Positions 1-8,106 of a stretch of DNA of 64,000 nucleotides are shown here, one piece after another. The stretch comes from Gammaproteobacteria bacterium. Lineage in GTDB: Bacteria; Pseudomonadota; Gammaproteobacteria; Pseudomonadales; Pseudohongiellaceae. A program made the translations under genes and the position numbers. Location of the stretch: NCBI GenBank assembly GCA_024639905.1, contig JAHEGE010000007.1, forward strand, positions 106,966 to 170,965, written 5' to 3'. The notes under the pieces are model-generated. The model saw only the letters and a program-made list of their open reading frames with translations. It searched no databases and was not told the origin of the DNA. How positions within the stretch are numbered: position 1 is the first letter of the stretch; each line of letters opens with the position of its first letter.

Positions 1-13
1 TTGGCATGCGCAT
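1..13 (-). CDS. Start of next gene downstream of glpV, cut by window edge
   Basis: Only the first four codons (M-R-M-P) lie in the window. An ATG on the minus strand is preceded, six bases upstream, by AAGGAG, a good ribosome binding site. It lies about 20 bases beyond the stop codon of the binding protein gene. It may be a further member of the glycerol operon, but its product cannot be judged from four codons. Confidence 0.3.
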
Positions 14-35
14 ACCCTTCTCCTTGTTCGCTGTT

Positions 36-1748
36 TTACTGCCAGCTCTTTACTAACTCATCGTAGTCTACTGTTACCGGCACAGGCTTTTCATTCGCAA
101 GCTTCGCCTTCGGCGCACCCGGTTGGCTGAGCCAATACTCGCGGCTTTGCGGTTGGTTAAGCTGCGGCCCGCACTCGCCGAGCACATCAGCGCGTTGCAG
201 TCGCTGCATTAACCGCTCTTGCGCGACCGCCAAAGCGGTCATCGCTTCTTGTGGTGTCTTGGCGCCCGACGAGGCGTCACCGATATTCTGCCACCATAAC
301 TGCGCGAGACGCGGGTAATCTGGGACGTTAGTTCCAGTGGGTGTCCATTGCACACGGGCAGGTGACCGGTAGAATTCGACTAAACCGCCGAGTTCGGCGG
401 AGCGCTCAGAAAAACTCTCGTGACGAATATCCGAATCACGAATAATCGTAAGACCCACATGGCTCTTCTTCAGCGACACAGTCTTCGAGGTGACAAATTG
501 CGCGTAAAGCCAAGCAGCCTGTGCGCGATCTTCCGGCGTCGACTTCATCAGCGTCCAGGCGCCGGTATCTTGATAGCCGAGTTTTTGTCCTTCTTCCCAA
601 TAAGCACCGCGCGGTGACGGTGCCATACGCCACTTGGGCGTGCCGTCGGCATTCATCACCGGCAGCCCAGGCGAGACCATGTCAGCGGTGAATGTGGTGT
701 ACCAAAAAATTTGCTGAGCGATAGCGCCTTGCGCCGGTACCGGACCCGCTTCACTAAACACCATGCCTGCGGCCTCTGGCGGCGCATAATTTTTCAGCCA
801 GTCGACATACTTCGTTAACGAGTAGACGGCCGCGGGGCCATCGGTCGCGCCACCGCGCTCGACAGTCGAGCCCACCGGACGACATCCTTCCACGCGAATA
901 CCCCATTCGTCTACCGGCAGGCCGTTAGGGATGCCGACATCCCCCGCACCCGCCATCGACAGCCATGCATCGGTGAAGCGCCAGCCGAGTGATGGGTCTT
1001 TCTTACCGTAATCCATGTGCCCGTACACGCGTTGCCCATCGATCTCGCGCACGTCGTTGGTGAAGAATTCGGCGATGTCTTCATACGCCGACCAGTTCAC
1101 CGGCACGCCCAGCTCGTAGCCGTATTTGGCCGCAAACTGAGCTTTAATCTCGGGGTCGGTAAACCAGTCGTACCTGAACCAGTACAAATTCGCAAACTGT
1201 TGGCTCGGTAACTGATACACCTTGCCGTCGGGTCCTGTCGTGAAAGACAGGCCTATGAAATCCTCGAGGTCTAGCGTTGGCGAGGTGACGTCCCTGCCCT
1301 CGTTTGCCATCCAATCGGTGAGATTACGCACTTGCTGGTAGCGGAAGTGGGTGCCGATCAGATCTGAGTCGTTGACGTAAGCATCGTAAATATTCTCGCC
1401 AGACTGCATTTGAGTCTGTAGCTTTTCAACGACATCGCCTTCGCCGATGAGATCGTGTGTCACTTGAATGCCGGTAATCTCGGAAAACGCTTTAGCGAGA
1501 GTCTGCGCCTCGTATTCGTGGGTGGTGATCGTCTCGGAAACCACTTTGATCTCCATTCCCGCATAGGGCCTCGCTGCGTCTATAAACCATTGCATCTCGC
1601 TCATCTGCTGCGCCTCGCTCAGCGTAGAAGGCTGAAACTCCGGCAGCCAGCGCTGGGCATCTTGGGTGTCGGCGCCTGCGAGTGGGGCGAGGAAGAGAGC
1701 CGAGGCGCCGATAAGCGCGAGGCGGTGACTGAAAGACTTGCGAGGCAT
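36..1748 (-). CDS. glpV: Glycerol ABC transporter substrate-binding protein, GlpV-like
   Basis: This 570-residue exported protein should bind the substrate, probably glycerol, in the periplasm and deliver it to the MalF/MalG-type permeases encoded at 6390-8106. It has an N-terminal signal peptide (basic MPRK start, hydrophobic stretch, AGA-type cleavage near residue 26). Residues about 65-560 have the general shape of a large family-1 extracellular solute-binding protein. The assignment to glycerol rests on context: it directly follows a DUF2160-like small membrane protein, as in the rhizobial glpDSTPQUV operon, and glpD and glpK lie nearby. Unlike in that operon, it is separated from the permease genes by about 4.3 kb of opposite-strand DNA, so it may need its own promoter. 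The transporter class is secure; the exact substrate is inferred. Confidence 0.8.
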   Translation of the reverse strand: MPRKSFSHRLALIGASALFLAPLAGADTQDAQRWLPEFQPSTLSEAQQMSEMQWFIDAARPYAGMEIKVVSETITTHEYEAQTLAKAFSEITGIQVTHDLIGEGDVVEKLQTQMQSGENIYDAYVNDSDLIGTHFRYQQVRNLTDWMANEGRDVTSPTLDLEDFIGLSFTTGPDGKVYQLPSQQFANLYWFRYDWFTDPEIKAQFAAKYGYELGVPVNWSAYEDIAEFFTNDVREIDGQRVYGHMDYGKKDPSLGWRFTDAWLSMAGAGDVGIPNGLPVDEWGIRVEGCRPVGSTVERGGATDGPAAVYSLTKYVDWLKNYAPPEAAGMVFSEAGPVPAQGAIAQQIFWYTTFTADMVSPGLPVMNADGTPKWRMAPSPRGAYWEEGQKLGYQDTGAWTLMKSTPEDRAQAAWLYAQFVTSKTVSLKKSHVGLTIIRDSDIRHESFSERSAELGGLVEFYRSPARVQWTPTGTNVPDYPRLAQLWWQNIGDASSGAKTPQEAMTALAVAQERLMQRLQRADVLGECGPQLNQPQSREYWLSQPGAPKAKLANEKPVPVTVDYDELVKSWQ

Positions 1749-1768
1749 AGTGAATCCTTTTTGTTTTT

Positions 1769-2062
1769 TTAAACGAGCAAGAAGACTAAAAGCGCGTAAA
1801 CCACACAGACGCCGAGTCCAAACCAGAGCGACGCACTGGCGAATGCGAGCCAGCCAAGGCTAATAAACGCCGAACCGAGAAGCGAGACGAACAGGCGATC
1901 GCCACGTGTCGTTTCGAAACGCAGGATGCCCACGCGTGGCGCACCGCCGGGTGAGAAAAACTCCCACAGCGTCATAGCTGCAAGCAGCGTGGCGATGGTT
2001 ATAAAGAACACCGCCGTCGGCTGCGTCCAGGCCATCCAAGAGAGATCGAGCGACGAGTCCAT
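1769..2062 (-). CDS. glpU: Small membrane protein, DUF2160/GlpU-like
   Basis: This 97-residue protein has one hydrophobic segment near residues 15-33 and a second hydrophobic region at 58-97, probably two further passes. A polar loop with a FFSPGGAPR-like stretch lies between them. Members of the DUF2160 family sit between the permease and binding-protein genes of glycerol ABC transporters (glpU in Rhizobium). Its biochemical role is unknown. Here it is the first gene of a two-gene minus-strand unit with glpV, 20 bases apart. Upstream lies only the 94-base gap to the divergent antiporter gene, so a promoter should be in that gap, although I see no strong one. Confidence 0.7.
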   Translation of the reverse strand: MDSSLDLSWMAWTQPTAVFFITIATLLAAMTLWEFFSPGGAPRVGILRFETTRGDRLFVSLLGSAFISLGWLAFASASLWFGLGVCVVYALLVFLLV

Positions 2063-2156
2063 TATGACGTTCCGATTGTGCTAAGAGGGAGTGATTAACA
2101 GGCTTTCGAGCTTAACAAAGTTTTACTCGCCGCCCAATTGTTTATAGGATGCCGCC

Positions 2157-3560
2157 ATGACACCTCTCTCCACCGATTCTCGCGACCCGTCGCAGCCCCG
2201 CTTCGCTCATGCCGCGCTATGCTTTGGCGGCGTCATTACCGCGATCGCCGGCGGCCTGTTTGGCCTGGGCATTAGCCTTCATGCACTCATGTTCCTATGC
2301 CTCATCTGGGTTGGCCTGCATGCCATTTGGCTTGGCCATAGCTACCTAGACCTGCGTGCGATGATGAGTGAAGCGATTACTCGCGCCCTGCCCGCCCTCT
2401 ATATTTTTATCCTTATTGGCATGGTTATCGCCAGCTTCATGCGGGCTGGCACCATAGCCACGCTCATGTATTACGGCCTCACTTGGCTTTCGCCCGCGCT
2501 CTTTCTGCCCATTGGTCTGGTGCTCTGTGCGATTATGTCAGTGGCTACTGGCACCTCATGGGGCACTGTCGGCACGCTGGGCGTGGTGTTCATCGGCCTC
2601 GGCGACGCGCTCGGCGTCCCGCTGCCTATCGTCGCAGGCATGATCGTGTGCGGGGCGACCTTTGGCGACAAGCTCTCGCCAATCTCCGACACCACCAACC
2701 TCGCTGCGATGAGTGCCGGCACCGACCTCTACCGCCACATCTATTCCATGCTCTTCACCACCGTTCCCGCTTTCATCATCGCTCTTCTACTCTTCCTAGG
2801 TATTGGCCTAAGCGCCGCGCCGGGCGCCGCAGCGACTGTCGAAATTGAGGCGCTGCGAGCAGCCCTGGCCGGACACTATGCTCTGCAGCCATTGATCACC
2901 TTATTACCCCTTATCACCCTCGCCGTGCTCAGCGCCCGGCGCGTAAACGCCGAAGTCACTATGTCTGCGAGCATCCTGCTCGCCACCTTCATCGCCATCA
3001 CGTATCAGGGCACTGACTTTACCGCCGCACTCAATGCACTGTGGCAGAACACCCCCGGCACAACCGGTATCGCCAATCTGGACGACCTCCTAGGCCGCGG
3101 CGGTATCGCCAGCATGAGCTGGACCCTGCTGCTCGCCCTGCTCGCCCTAGCCCTCGGCGGCCTGTTGCACGGCGCCAAATTCCTCGACGTCTTACTCGCC
3201 GGACTCATCGCTCGCTTGCAACACACCGGCGCGCTCGTCGCTACCACCATCGCCTCCGGCTTCGTGGGCAATCTCGCCATGGGTGAGGCGTATATTTCCA
3301 TCCTGCTCAACTGCCAGCTATTCAAAGGCAAATACGCCTCCGCCAAACTAGACCCCGCCATCCTCTCGCGCAGCGTCGAAGAAGGCTCCACCATGACCAC
3401 CGGCCTCATCCCATGGACCACCGCCGGCGCCTTCTATGCCGCCACCCTCGGCGTACCCGTCCTCGACTACCTGCCCTACGCCTTCTTCAACTACCTCAAC
3501 GCGGTCGTCGCCATCATTATGGCAACCCTAGGCCTAGGCCTCCTAAAGCCCAAACCCTAA
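2157..3560 (+). CDS. nhaC: Na+/H+ antiporter, NhaC family
   Basis: This 467-residue polytopic inner-membrane protein should exchange Na+ (or another organic or inorganic substrate) for protons. It has about 11-12 hydrophobic segments. The NhaC-like core reads GTSWGTVGTLG around residues 137-147, followed by a GDKLSPISDTTNLAA stretch around residues 170-184, a hallmark of the NhaC/ion-transporter superfamily. The C-terminal half carries a GEAYISILL-type segment. It is on the plus strand, opposite to the glp genes on both sides, and splits the glp operon. A TATAGG hexamer just upstream may be the -10 element. A half copy of an inverted-repeat element begins directly at its stop codon. The exact substrate specificity is not fixed. 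Confidence 0.85.
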   Translation: MTPLSTDSRDPSQPRFAHAALCFGGVITAIAGGLFGLGISLHALMFLCLIWVGLHAIWLGHSYLDLRAMMSEAITRALPALYIFILIGMVIASFMRAGTIATLMYYGLTWLSPALFLPIGLVLCAIMSVATGTSWGTVGTLGVVFIGLGDALGVPLPIVAGMIVCGATFGDKLSPISDTTNLAAMSAGTDLYRHIYSMLFTTVPAFIIALLLFLGIGLSAAPGAAATVEIEALRAALAGHYALQPLITLLPLITLAVLSARRVNAEVTMSASILLATFIAITYQGTDFTAALNALWQNTPGTTGIANLDDLLGRGGIASMSWTLLLALLALALGGLLHGAKFLDVLLAGLIARLQHTGALVATTIASGFVGNLAMGEAYISILLNCQLFKGKYASAKLDPAILSRSVEEGSTMTTGLIPWTTAGAFYAATLGVPVLDYLPYAFFNYLNAVVAIIMATLGLGLLKPKP

Positions 3561-3600
3561 ACCCAGGGTCAGGTCTTTCAACGATGCATTTTTCCCGGCG
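3561..3600 (+). repeat. Half copy of the GGGTCAGGTCTTTC palindromic element
   Basis: Starting immediately after the nhaC stop codon, these bases match one arm of the 34-bp inverted repeat at 15537-15617, with about three differences (ACCC-A-GGGTCAGG, TTTCAACGATGCA). The second arm is missing here. Placement directly at a stop codon is shared with the complete copy after the lspA-like gene. Confidence 0.75.
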
Positions 3601-3644
3601 AACTCCCGAGCCCGCTACGAACCAGCCCAAACTCCAGAGCCTGC

Positions 3645-3971
3645 GGAGCCAGAGACTCTGCGAAGCGGAGTCCCGAAGGGCGAGCGAAGTAGAGCCTGTG
3701 GCTCCGCAAGCGCGAACGATCCTGCTATGACCACCGCTGACTCACGAGCCAAAGGAGCCAGAGACTCTGCGAAGCGGAATCCCGAAGGGCGAGCGCAGCA
3801 GAGTCTGTGGCTCCGCAGGCGCGAACGATCCTGCTATGACCACCGCTGACTCACGAGCCAAAGGAGCCAGAGACTCTGCGAAGCGGAATCCCGAAGGGCG
3901 AGCGCAGCAGAGTCTGTGGCTCCGCAGGCGCGAGCGATCCTGCTACAGGCCGGCGCGAACGATCCTGCTAC
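3645..3971. repeat. REP-like palindromic array, three units with 109-bp spacing
   Basis: Three 61-bp palindromic units lie at 3645-3705, 3754-3814 and 3863-3923, with starts exactly 109 bases apart. Each begins GGAGCCAGAG and ends TGTGGCTCC. The outer arms of about 17 bases can pair with one or two mismatches around a loop containing CCCGAAGGGC. Each unit is followed by GCAGGCGCGAACGATCCTGC or a close variant, repeated again at 3948-3971. Units 2 and 3 appear nearly identical, while unit 1 differs at several sites. Copies also occur at 6187-6395 on the other side of the TonB receptor gene. They resemble REP/BIME elements. No repeat-associated transposase gene is in the window. Confidence 0.85.
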
Positions 3972-4031
3972 GAACCGCAGCGAGCGGCTTCGTCTAATTG
4001 GCAGCCTGTAAGGTTTATCACATTCATTCCA

Positions 4032-4060
4032 TTGTAATTCCCGTCAAACCCGCGAATAAT
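4032..4060 (+). promoter_or_regulatory. Candidate promoter of the TonB receptor gene
   Basis: A -35 box TTGTAA (4032-4037) and a -10 box AATAAT (4055-4060) are separated by exactly 17 bases. They lie 32 bases before the ATG. There is no convincing Shine-Dalgarno sequence before the start codon. The region between the repeat array and the gene is AT-rich compared with its surroundings. Confidence 0.45.
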
Positions 4061-4092
4061 CAAAGAAATTATGTCAAATAAATAGTGTAATC

Positions 4093-6180
4093 ATGGATTT
4101 AACACCACGCCCAAGAGCCTATTCGCTCCTACTTATCGGACTCTATGCTAGCGGCCTGTGCGCCTCGAGCGCATTCGCCCAGTCAGGTTCAAACCGCATC
4201 GAAGAGGTTTCAGTGCTAGGCCGGCAACTAAATCTGATTGGTTCGGCGACTTCCGCTTCAGAAGGCCAAATCTCTCAAGCCGAACTCGATCTCAGACCCC
4301 TGCTGCGCGTCGGCGAGGTCTTAGAGACCGTGCCTGGACTAGTCGCCACCCAACATAGTGGCAGCGGCAAAGCGAATCAGTTTTTCCTCCGCGGCTTTAA
4401 TCTCGACCATGGCACCGACTTCGCCACTCATGTCGACGGCATGCCAGTTAACATGCGAAGTCATGGCCACGGCCAAGGCTACACGGATGTCAACTTCCTT
4501 ATCCCCGAGCTGATTAACAGCATTGCCTTCACGAAAGGCTCTTACGACGCAGCTAGCGGCGATTTCTCGGGTGCCGGCTCGGCGCAAATAAGCACTGCCA
4601 ACCAACTCGCGGAAACGAGGCTCTCAATCGGTGGCGGCGACTTCGGGTTTCGCCGCGCCTTGCTTACCGGGAGCACGCCTGCCGCCGGCGGCGAGTTGCT
4701 CTACGGTATAGAACAACAGGATTATGCGGGCGCATGGGATAGCGTCGACGAAGACGTAGACCGAAAGAACCTCTGGTTGAAACAGAGCTGGGGAGATAGT
4801 CGCGCAGGCTTTGACCTAATGTTTATGGCCTACGACAACAGCTGGAATTCGGCCGACCAGATTCCCGAGCGCGCCGTCGCGAGCGGGCTAATCACTGAAT
4901 TTGGCTCGATCGACACCACAGTCGGGGGCGAATCCTCACGCTACAGCCTGTCGAGCAATTGGCGTGGCAGCAATACGCTCGGCGACTTTCGCGCCAGCGC
5001 CTATGCAATCGACTATGAGATGAACCTGTTCTCCAACTTCAGTTATTTCGTTGAGCCTACAGGCGATCAATTTCAGCAACTGGACGACCGAAAGCTTTTC
5101 GGCGGACAGGTCGAACAGGATTTACAAACACAGATAGCCACGATGGAATTGCGCAACACATTCGGCTTGCAACTCCGCCGCGATGATATCGCAGGAGTGG
5201 GATTGCGCAGCAGCAATCAGCGCGAGTTACGCGGCGATATCCGCTTCGATGCAGTCGACCAAAGCAGCGCTTCAGCCTATTGGGAAGGCGAGCTAAGCCT
5301 GACCTCAAAGCTGCGAGCAACCACTAGCTTACGTTACGACAACTTCGATTTCGACGTAACCGCGCTCGCCGCCGGAGACGCAAGCACCCTCGCCGCGAAC
5401 ACCGGTTCCGCCGGCGACGACCTAGTGACCGGCTCAGTAAGCCTCAGTTACGCAGTCGATGATCGTCTCGAATTCTACGCCAGCATCGGTCAAGGATTTC
5501 ACAGCAACGATGCACGAGGAGTCATCAGCGCGCGCGACCCGATGAGCGGCGAGGCTATAGAGGCTGCCGATCCTTTAGTGAAGTCCCAAGGATCGGAGAT
5601 TGGCGCTAGGCTTTTCTTAACCGAGCGACTCAACGCCTCGTTAGCCCTGTGGCAGCTAGATATCGACTCTGAGCTGCTCTTTGTGGGCGACGCAGGCAAC
5701 ACAGAAGACACCGGCGTGGGCAGTGAACGCCAAGGCCTAGAACTTACGGGTTATTATCAATTCGCAGAGATGTGGTCATTAGACCTCGAATACGCTTACG
5801 CCGACTCGACTTTCGCAACACCTGTTGATGGCTTCTCAGATATCCCCGGCTCACTAGAGCACGTCTTCAGCGGCGGCATCGGTTTCCGTCGACCGGACGG
5901 CTTTCATGGCTATCTACGTTTACGCCATTTCGGCGATTACAAACTCGACGGCGGTGTAGACGCCGACGGCAGCACACTGCTTAACGCGCGCTTAGGTTAC
6001 GCGTTTAATGACAGACTTAGCGTGACCTTGGATGCACTAAACCTGCTCAACAGCCGCGACCGCGACATCCAGTACTTTTACGAATCTCAATTGAGAGGGG
6101 AGCCCGCCCCCGTCGAAGACAGGCACTTTCACGTCTTCGAGCCGAGAGCGATTCGCGCCTACCTAGAATATACGTTCTAG
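4093..6180 (+). CDS. TonB-dependent outer-membrane receptor
   Basis: This 695-residue protein should import an unknown ligand across the outer membrane with TonB/ExbBD energy. It has a signal peptide cleaved near A29, and a TonB-box-like EEVSVLG at residues 37-43. A plug domain follows (about 66-175, with VGEVLETVPGL, FFLRGFN and VDGMPVN). The rest is a beta-barrel ending in an aromatic terminal residue (YLEYTF). The plug contains a histidine-rich RSHGHGQGY loop at 122-130, which might contact a metal or chelate. It is flanked on both sides by copies of the same REP-like repeat and lies between the halves of the glycerol transporter operon, on the opposite strand. The ligand cannot be named. 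Glycerol itself normally does not need such a receptor. Confidence 0.9.
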   Translation: MDLTPRPRAYSLLLIGLYASGLCASSAFAQSGSNRIEEVSVLGRQLNLIGSATSASEGQISQAELDLRPLLRVGEVLETVPGLVATQHSGSGKANQFFLRGFNLDHGTDFATHVDGMPVNMRSHGHGQGYTDVNFLIPELINSIAFTKGSYDAASGDFSGAGSAQISTANQLAETRLSIGGGDFGFRRALLTGSTPAAGGELLYGIEQQDYAGAWDSVDEDVDRKNLWLKQSWGDSRAGFDLMFMAYDNSWNSADQIPERAVASGLITEFGSIDTTVGGESSRYSLSSNWRGSNTLGDFRASAYAIDYEMNLFSNFSYFVEPTGDQFQQLDDRKLFGGQVEQDLQTQIATMELRNTFGLQLRRDDIAGVGLRSSNQRELRGDIRFDAVDQSSASAYWEGELSLTSKLRATTSLRYDNFDFDVTALAAGDASTLAANTGSAGDDLVTGSVSLSYAVDDRLEFYASIGQGFHSNDARGVISARDPMSGEAIEAADPLVKSQGSEIGARLFLTERLNASLALWQLDIDSELLFVGDAGNTEDTGVGSERQGLELTGYYQFAEMWSLDLEYAYADSTFATPVDGFSDIPGSLEHVFSGGIGFRRPDGFHGYLRLRHFGDYKLDGGVDADGSTLLNARLGYAFNDRLSVTLDALNLLNSRDRDIQYFYESQLRGEPAPVEDRHFHVFEPRAIRAYLEYTF

Positions 6181-6183
6181 TAA

Positions 6184-6395
6184 CAGAACCTGTGGCTCCG
6201 CAGGCGCGTTCGATCCGGCTACGGGCCGACCTGCTACGAGACCACCGCAGACTCCCGAGCCAAAGGAGCCAGAGGCTCTGCGAAGCGGAATCCCGAAGGG
6301 CGAGCGCAGCAGAGTCTGTGGCTCCGCAGGCGCGAGCGATCCAGCTACGGGCAGGCGCGTTCGATCCTGCTACGGCCCGACGCGAGCGATCAAAC
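6184..6395. repeat. REP-like repeats between the TonB receptor gene and glpQ
   Basis: A 3' half unit (AGAACCTGTGGCTCCGCAGG, from 6184) is followed by one complete 61-bp palindromic unit at 6265-6325 and then three variants of the GCGNNCGATCC-type tail up to about 6395. They match the array at 3645-3971 in sequence and orientation. The last tail copy (GCGAGCGATC) overlaps the stop codon of the convergent glpQ gene. Together the two arrays bracket the TonB receptor gene. Confidence 0.85.
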
Positions 6396-7220
6396 CCGCC
6401 CCAATGCAAAACCCTTCGCAATATGGTGCCGGACAAAATAGATAACGAGCGCGCCGGGGATAATAGTGAGTATCCCCGCTGCGGCCAACACACCCCAATC
6501 GAGTCCCGATGCTGACACCGTACGCGTCATCGCCGCAGCGATTGGCTTGGCCTCAGTGACGGTAAGCGTGCGTGCGATGAGCAGTTCCACCCAGCTGAAC
6601 ATGAAACAGAAGAACGCCGCCACACCGATACCCGAGGCGATGAGTGGCGTGAAAATCTTGGTAAAGAAGCGCGGAAAGGAGTAACCGTCTATGTAGGCGG
6701 TTTCGTCTATTTCACGCGGCACACCCGACATAAAGCCTTCGAGTATCCACACAGCGAGGGGCACATTAAACAAACAATGTGCCAACGCAACGGCGATATG
6801 CGTGTCAATCAATCCAAACGCCGAATACAGTTGGAAAAACGGCAGCACAAATACTGCAGGCGGCGACATACGATTAGTTAGCAGCCAAAAGAACAGGTGC
6901 TTATCACCCAGGAATTTGTAGCGAGAAAACGCATAGGCAGCGGGCAACGCCACCGCCAACGCGATCACTGTATTCATCACCACGTAGATCATCGAGTTGA
7001 TATACCCGCTATACCACGTGGGGTCAGTAAATATTGTCGCGTAATTATCGAGCGTAAAATTCTCCGGCCACAGCGAAAACGTAGAGAGAATTTCCTGATT
7101 CGTCTTAAAACTCATGTTGAGCAGCCAATAAATAGGCAGTAACAAAAACAGAATATAGAGGCTCACCGCGGCAATCTTGCCCCAGCTGCGCTGGGTTGTC
7201 TGCGAGTTCTCGATCGCCAT
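6390..7220 (-). CDS. glpQ: Glycerol ABC transporter permease, MalG type
   Basis: This 276-residue inner-membrane permease has six predicted membrane segments and should form the translocation channel with the MalF-type partner upstream. The EAA loop is visible around residues 166-190 (EIDETAYIDGYSFPRFFTKI), the contact site for the ATPase subunits. Its start ATG lies one base after the stop of the preceding permease gene. In the rhizobial operon glpU and glpV would follow directly. Here the gene ends inside a REP-like repeat and the next genes are on the other strand. The permease family is clear, and glycerol specificity comes from glpD and glpK in the locus. Confidence 0.85.
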   Translation of the reverse strand: MAIENSQTTQRSWGKIAAVSLYILFLLLPIYWLLNMSFKTNQEILSTFSLWPENFTLDNYATIFTDPTWYSGYINSMIYVVMNTVIALAVALPAAYAFSRYKFLGDKHLFFWLLTNRMSPPAVFVLPFFQLYSAFGLIDTHIAVALAHCLFNVPLAVWILEGFMSGVPREIDETAYIDGYSFPRFFTKIFTPLIASGIGVAAFFCFMFSWVELLIARTLTVTEAKPIAAAMTRTVSASGLDWGVLAAAGILTIIPGALVIYFVRHHIAKGFALGRV

Positions 7221-7221
7221 A

Positions 7222-8106
7222 CTATTGACCTCCCTTCGACGCAGCCGCGTCGTTGTCCAGGCTAGTCATAATCGTATAGAACACCCAGCTTAACAGCAGA
7301 ATAATGAGGAAGTAGATCAGCGACATGGCCGCCGCAGGGCCGAGATCAAACTGGCCTACGGCCATCTGCACCAGGTCAATAGAAAGGAATGTAGTCGAGT
7401 TGCCTGGGCCACCGCCGGTGACGACGAAAGGCTCGGTATAAATCATGAACGAATCCATAAACCTCAGCAAAACGGCAATCAGAAGCACGCGTTTAATCTT
7501 CGGCAATTGGATAAACCGAAACACGGCCCAGCGCGAGGCGCCATCGATACGAGCTGCTTGATAATAGACCTCGGGAATAGACACGAGCCCCGAGTAGCAC
7601 AGCAAAACGACTAGGCTCGTCCAATGCCAGACATCCATCACTATGAGGGTTAGCCAAGCATCGAGGGTATCCTGCGTGTAGTTATAATCTATACCAAGAC
7701 TCGCAAGCCCGTGGCCGAGCAGGCCTATGTCTACACGTCCAAACACCTGCCAGATGGTGCCGACGACGTTCCACGGAATCAGCAATGGCAATGCCATGAG
7801 AACCAAACAGAAAGACACGGCCATACCGCGTCTCGGCATGGCGAGCGCGATCGCTATGCCAAGCGGGATTTCAATGGCAAGGATTAACGCGGAGAACAGT
7901 AGCGTTCGTTGCAAGGCATTATGAAAGCGCTCGGAGGCGAGAATTTCTTGAAACCATTCAGTGCCTACCCAAAAAAATTCGTTACCGCCGAATGTGTCTT
8001 GTACGGAATAGTTTACAACCGTCATCAGCGGAATGATCGCGCTTAGTGCCACGATCAATAGCATCGGCAATACCATCAGCCACGCACGATTGTTCTGTAC
8101 CTTCAT
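7222..8106 (-). CDS. glpP: Glycerol ABC transporter permease, MalF type
   Basis: This 294-residue polytopic protein is the second half of the membrane channel. It starts with an N-terminal membrane segment (about residues 9-30) and has five more. An EAA-type loop lies around residues 184-205 (VYYQAARIDGASRWAVFRFI), with the conserved Gly of the EAA...G motif as part of IDGAS. The gene overlaps the end of the second ATPase gene by four bases (ATGA type) and is followed one base later by the MalG-type gene, so translation is probably coupled. Confidence 0.85.
   Translation of the reverse strand: MKVQNNRAWLMVLPMLLIVALSAIIPLMTVVNYSVQDTFGGNEFFWVGTEWFQEILASERFHNALQRTLLFSALILAIEIPLGIAIALAMPRRGMAVSFCLVLMALPLLIPWNVVGTIWQVFGRVDIGLLGHGLASLGIDYNYTQDTLDAWLTLIVMDVWHWTSLVVLLCYSGLVSIPEVYYQAARIDGASRWAVFRFIQLPKIKRVLLIAVLLRFMDSFMIYTEPFVVTGGGPGNSTTFLSIDLVQMAVGQFDLGPAAAMSLIYFLIILLLSWVFYTIMTSLDNDAAASKGGQ

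Noticed and set aside
3645..3971. Regular repeats considered as a CRISPR array
   Set aside because: Units are 61-bp palindromes with conserved, not unique, spacers, the array has only three units, and no cas gene is present.
6047..6493. Minus-strand open frame across the repeats between the TonB receptor gene and glpQ
   Set aside because: Translation is arginine- and serine-rich low-quality sequence produced by the palindromic repeats and by antisense reading of the receptor end.
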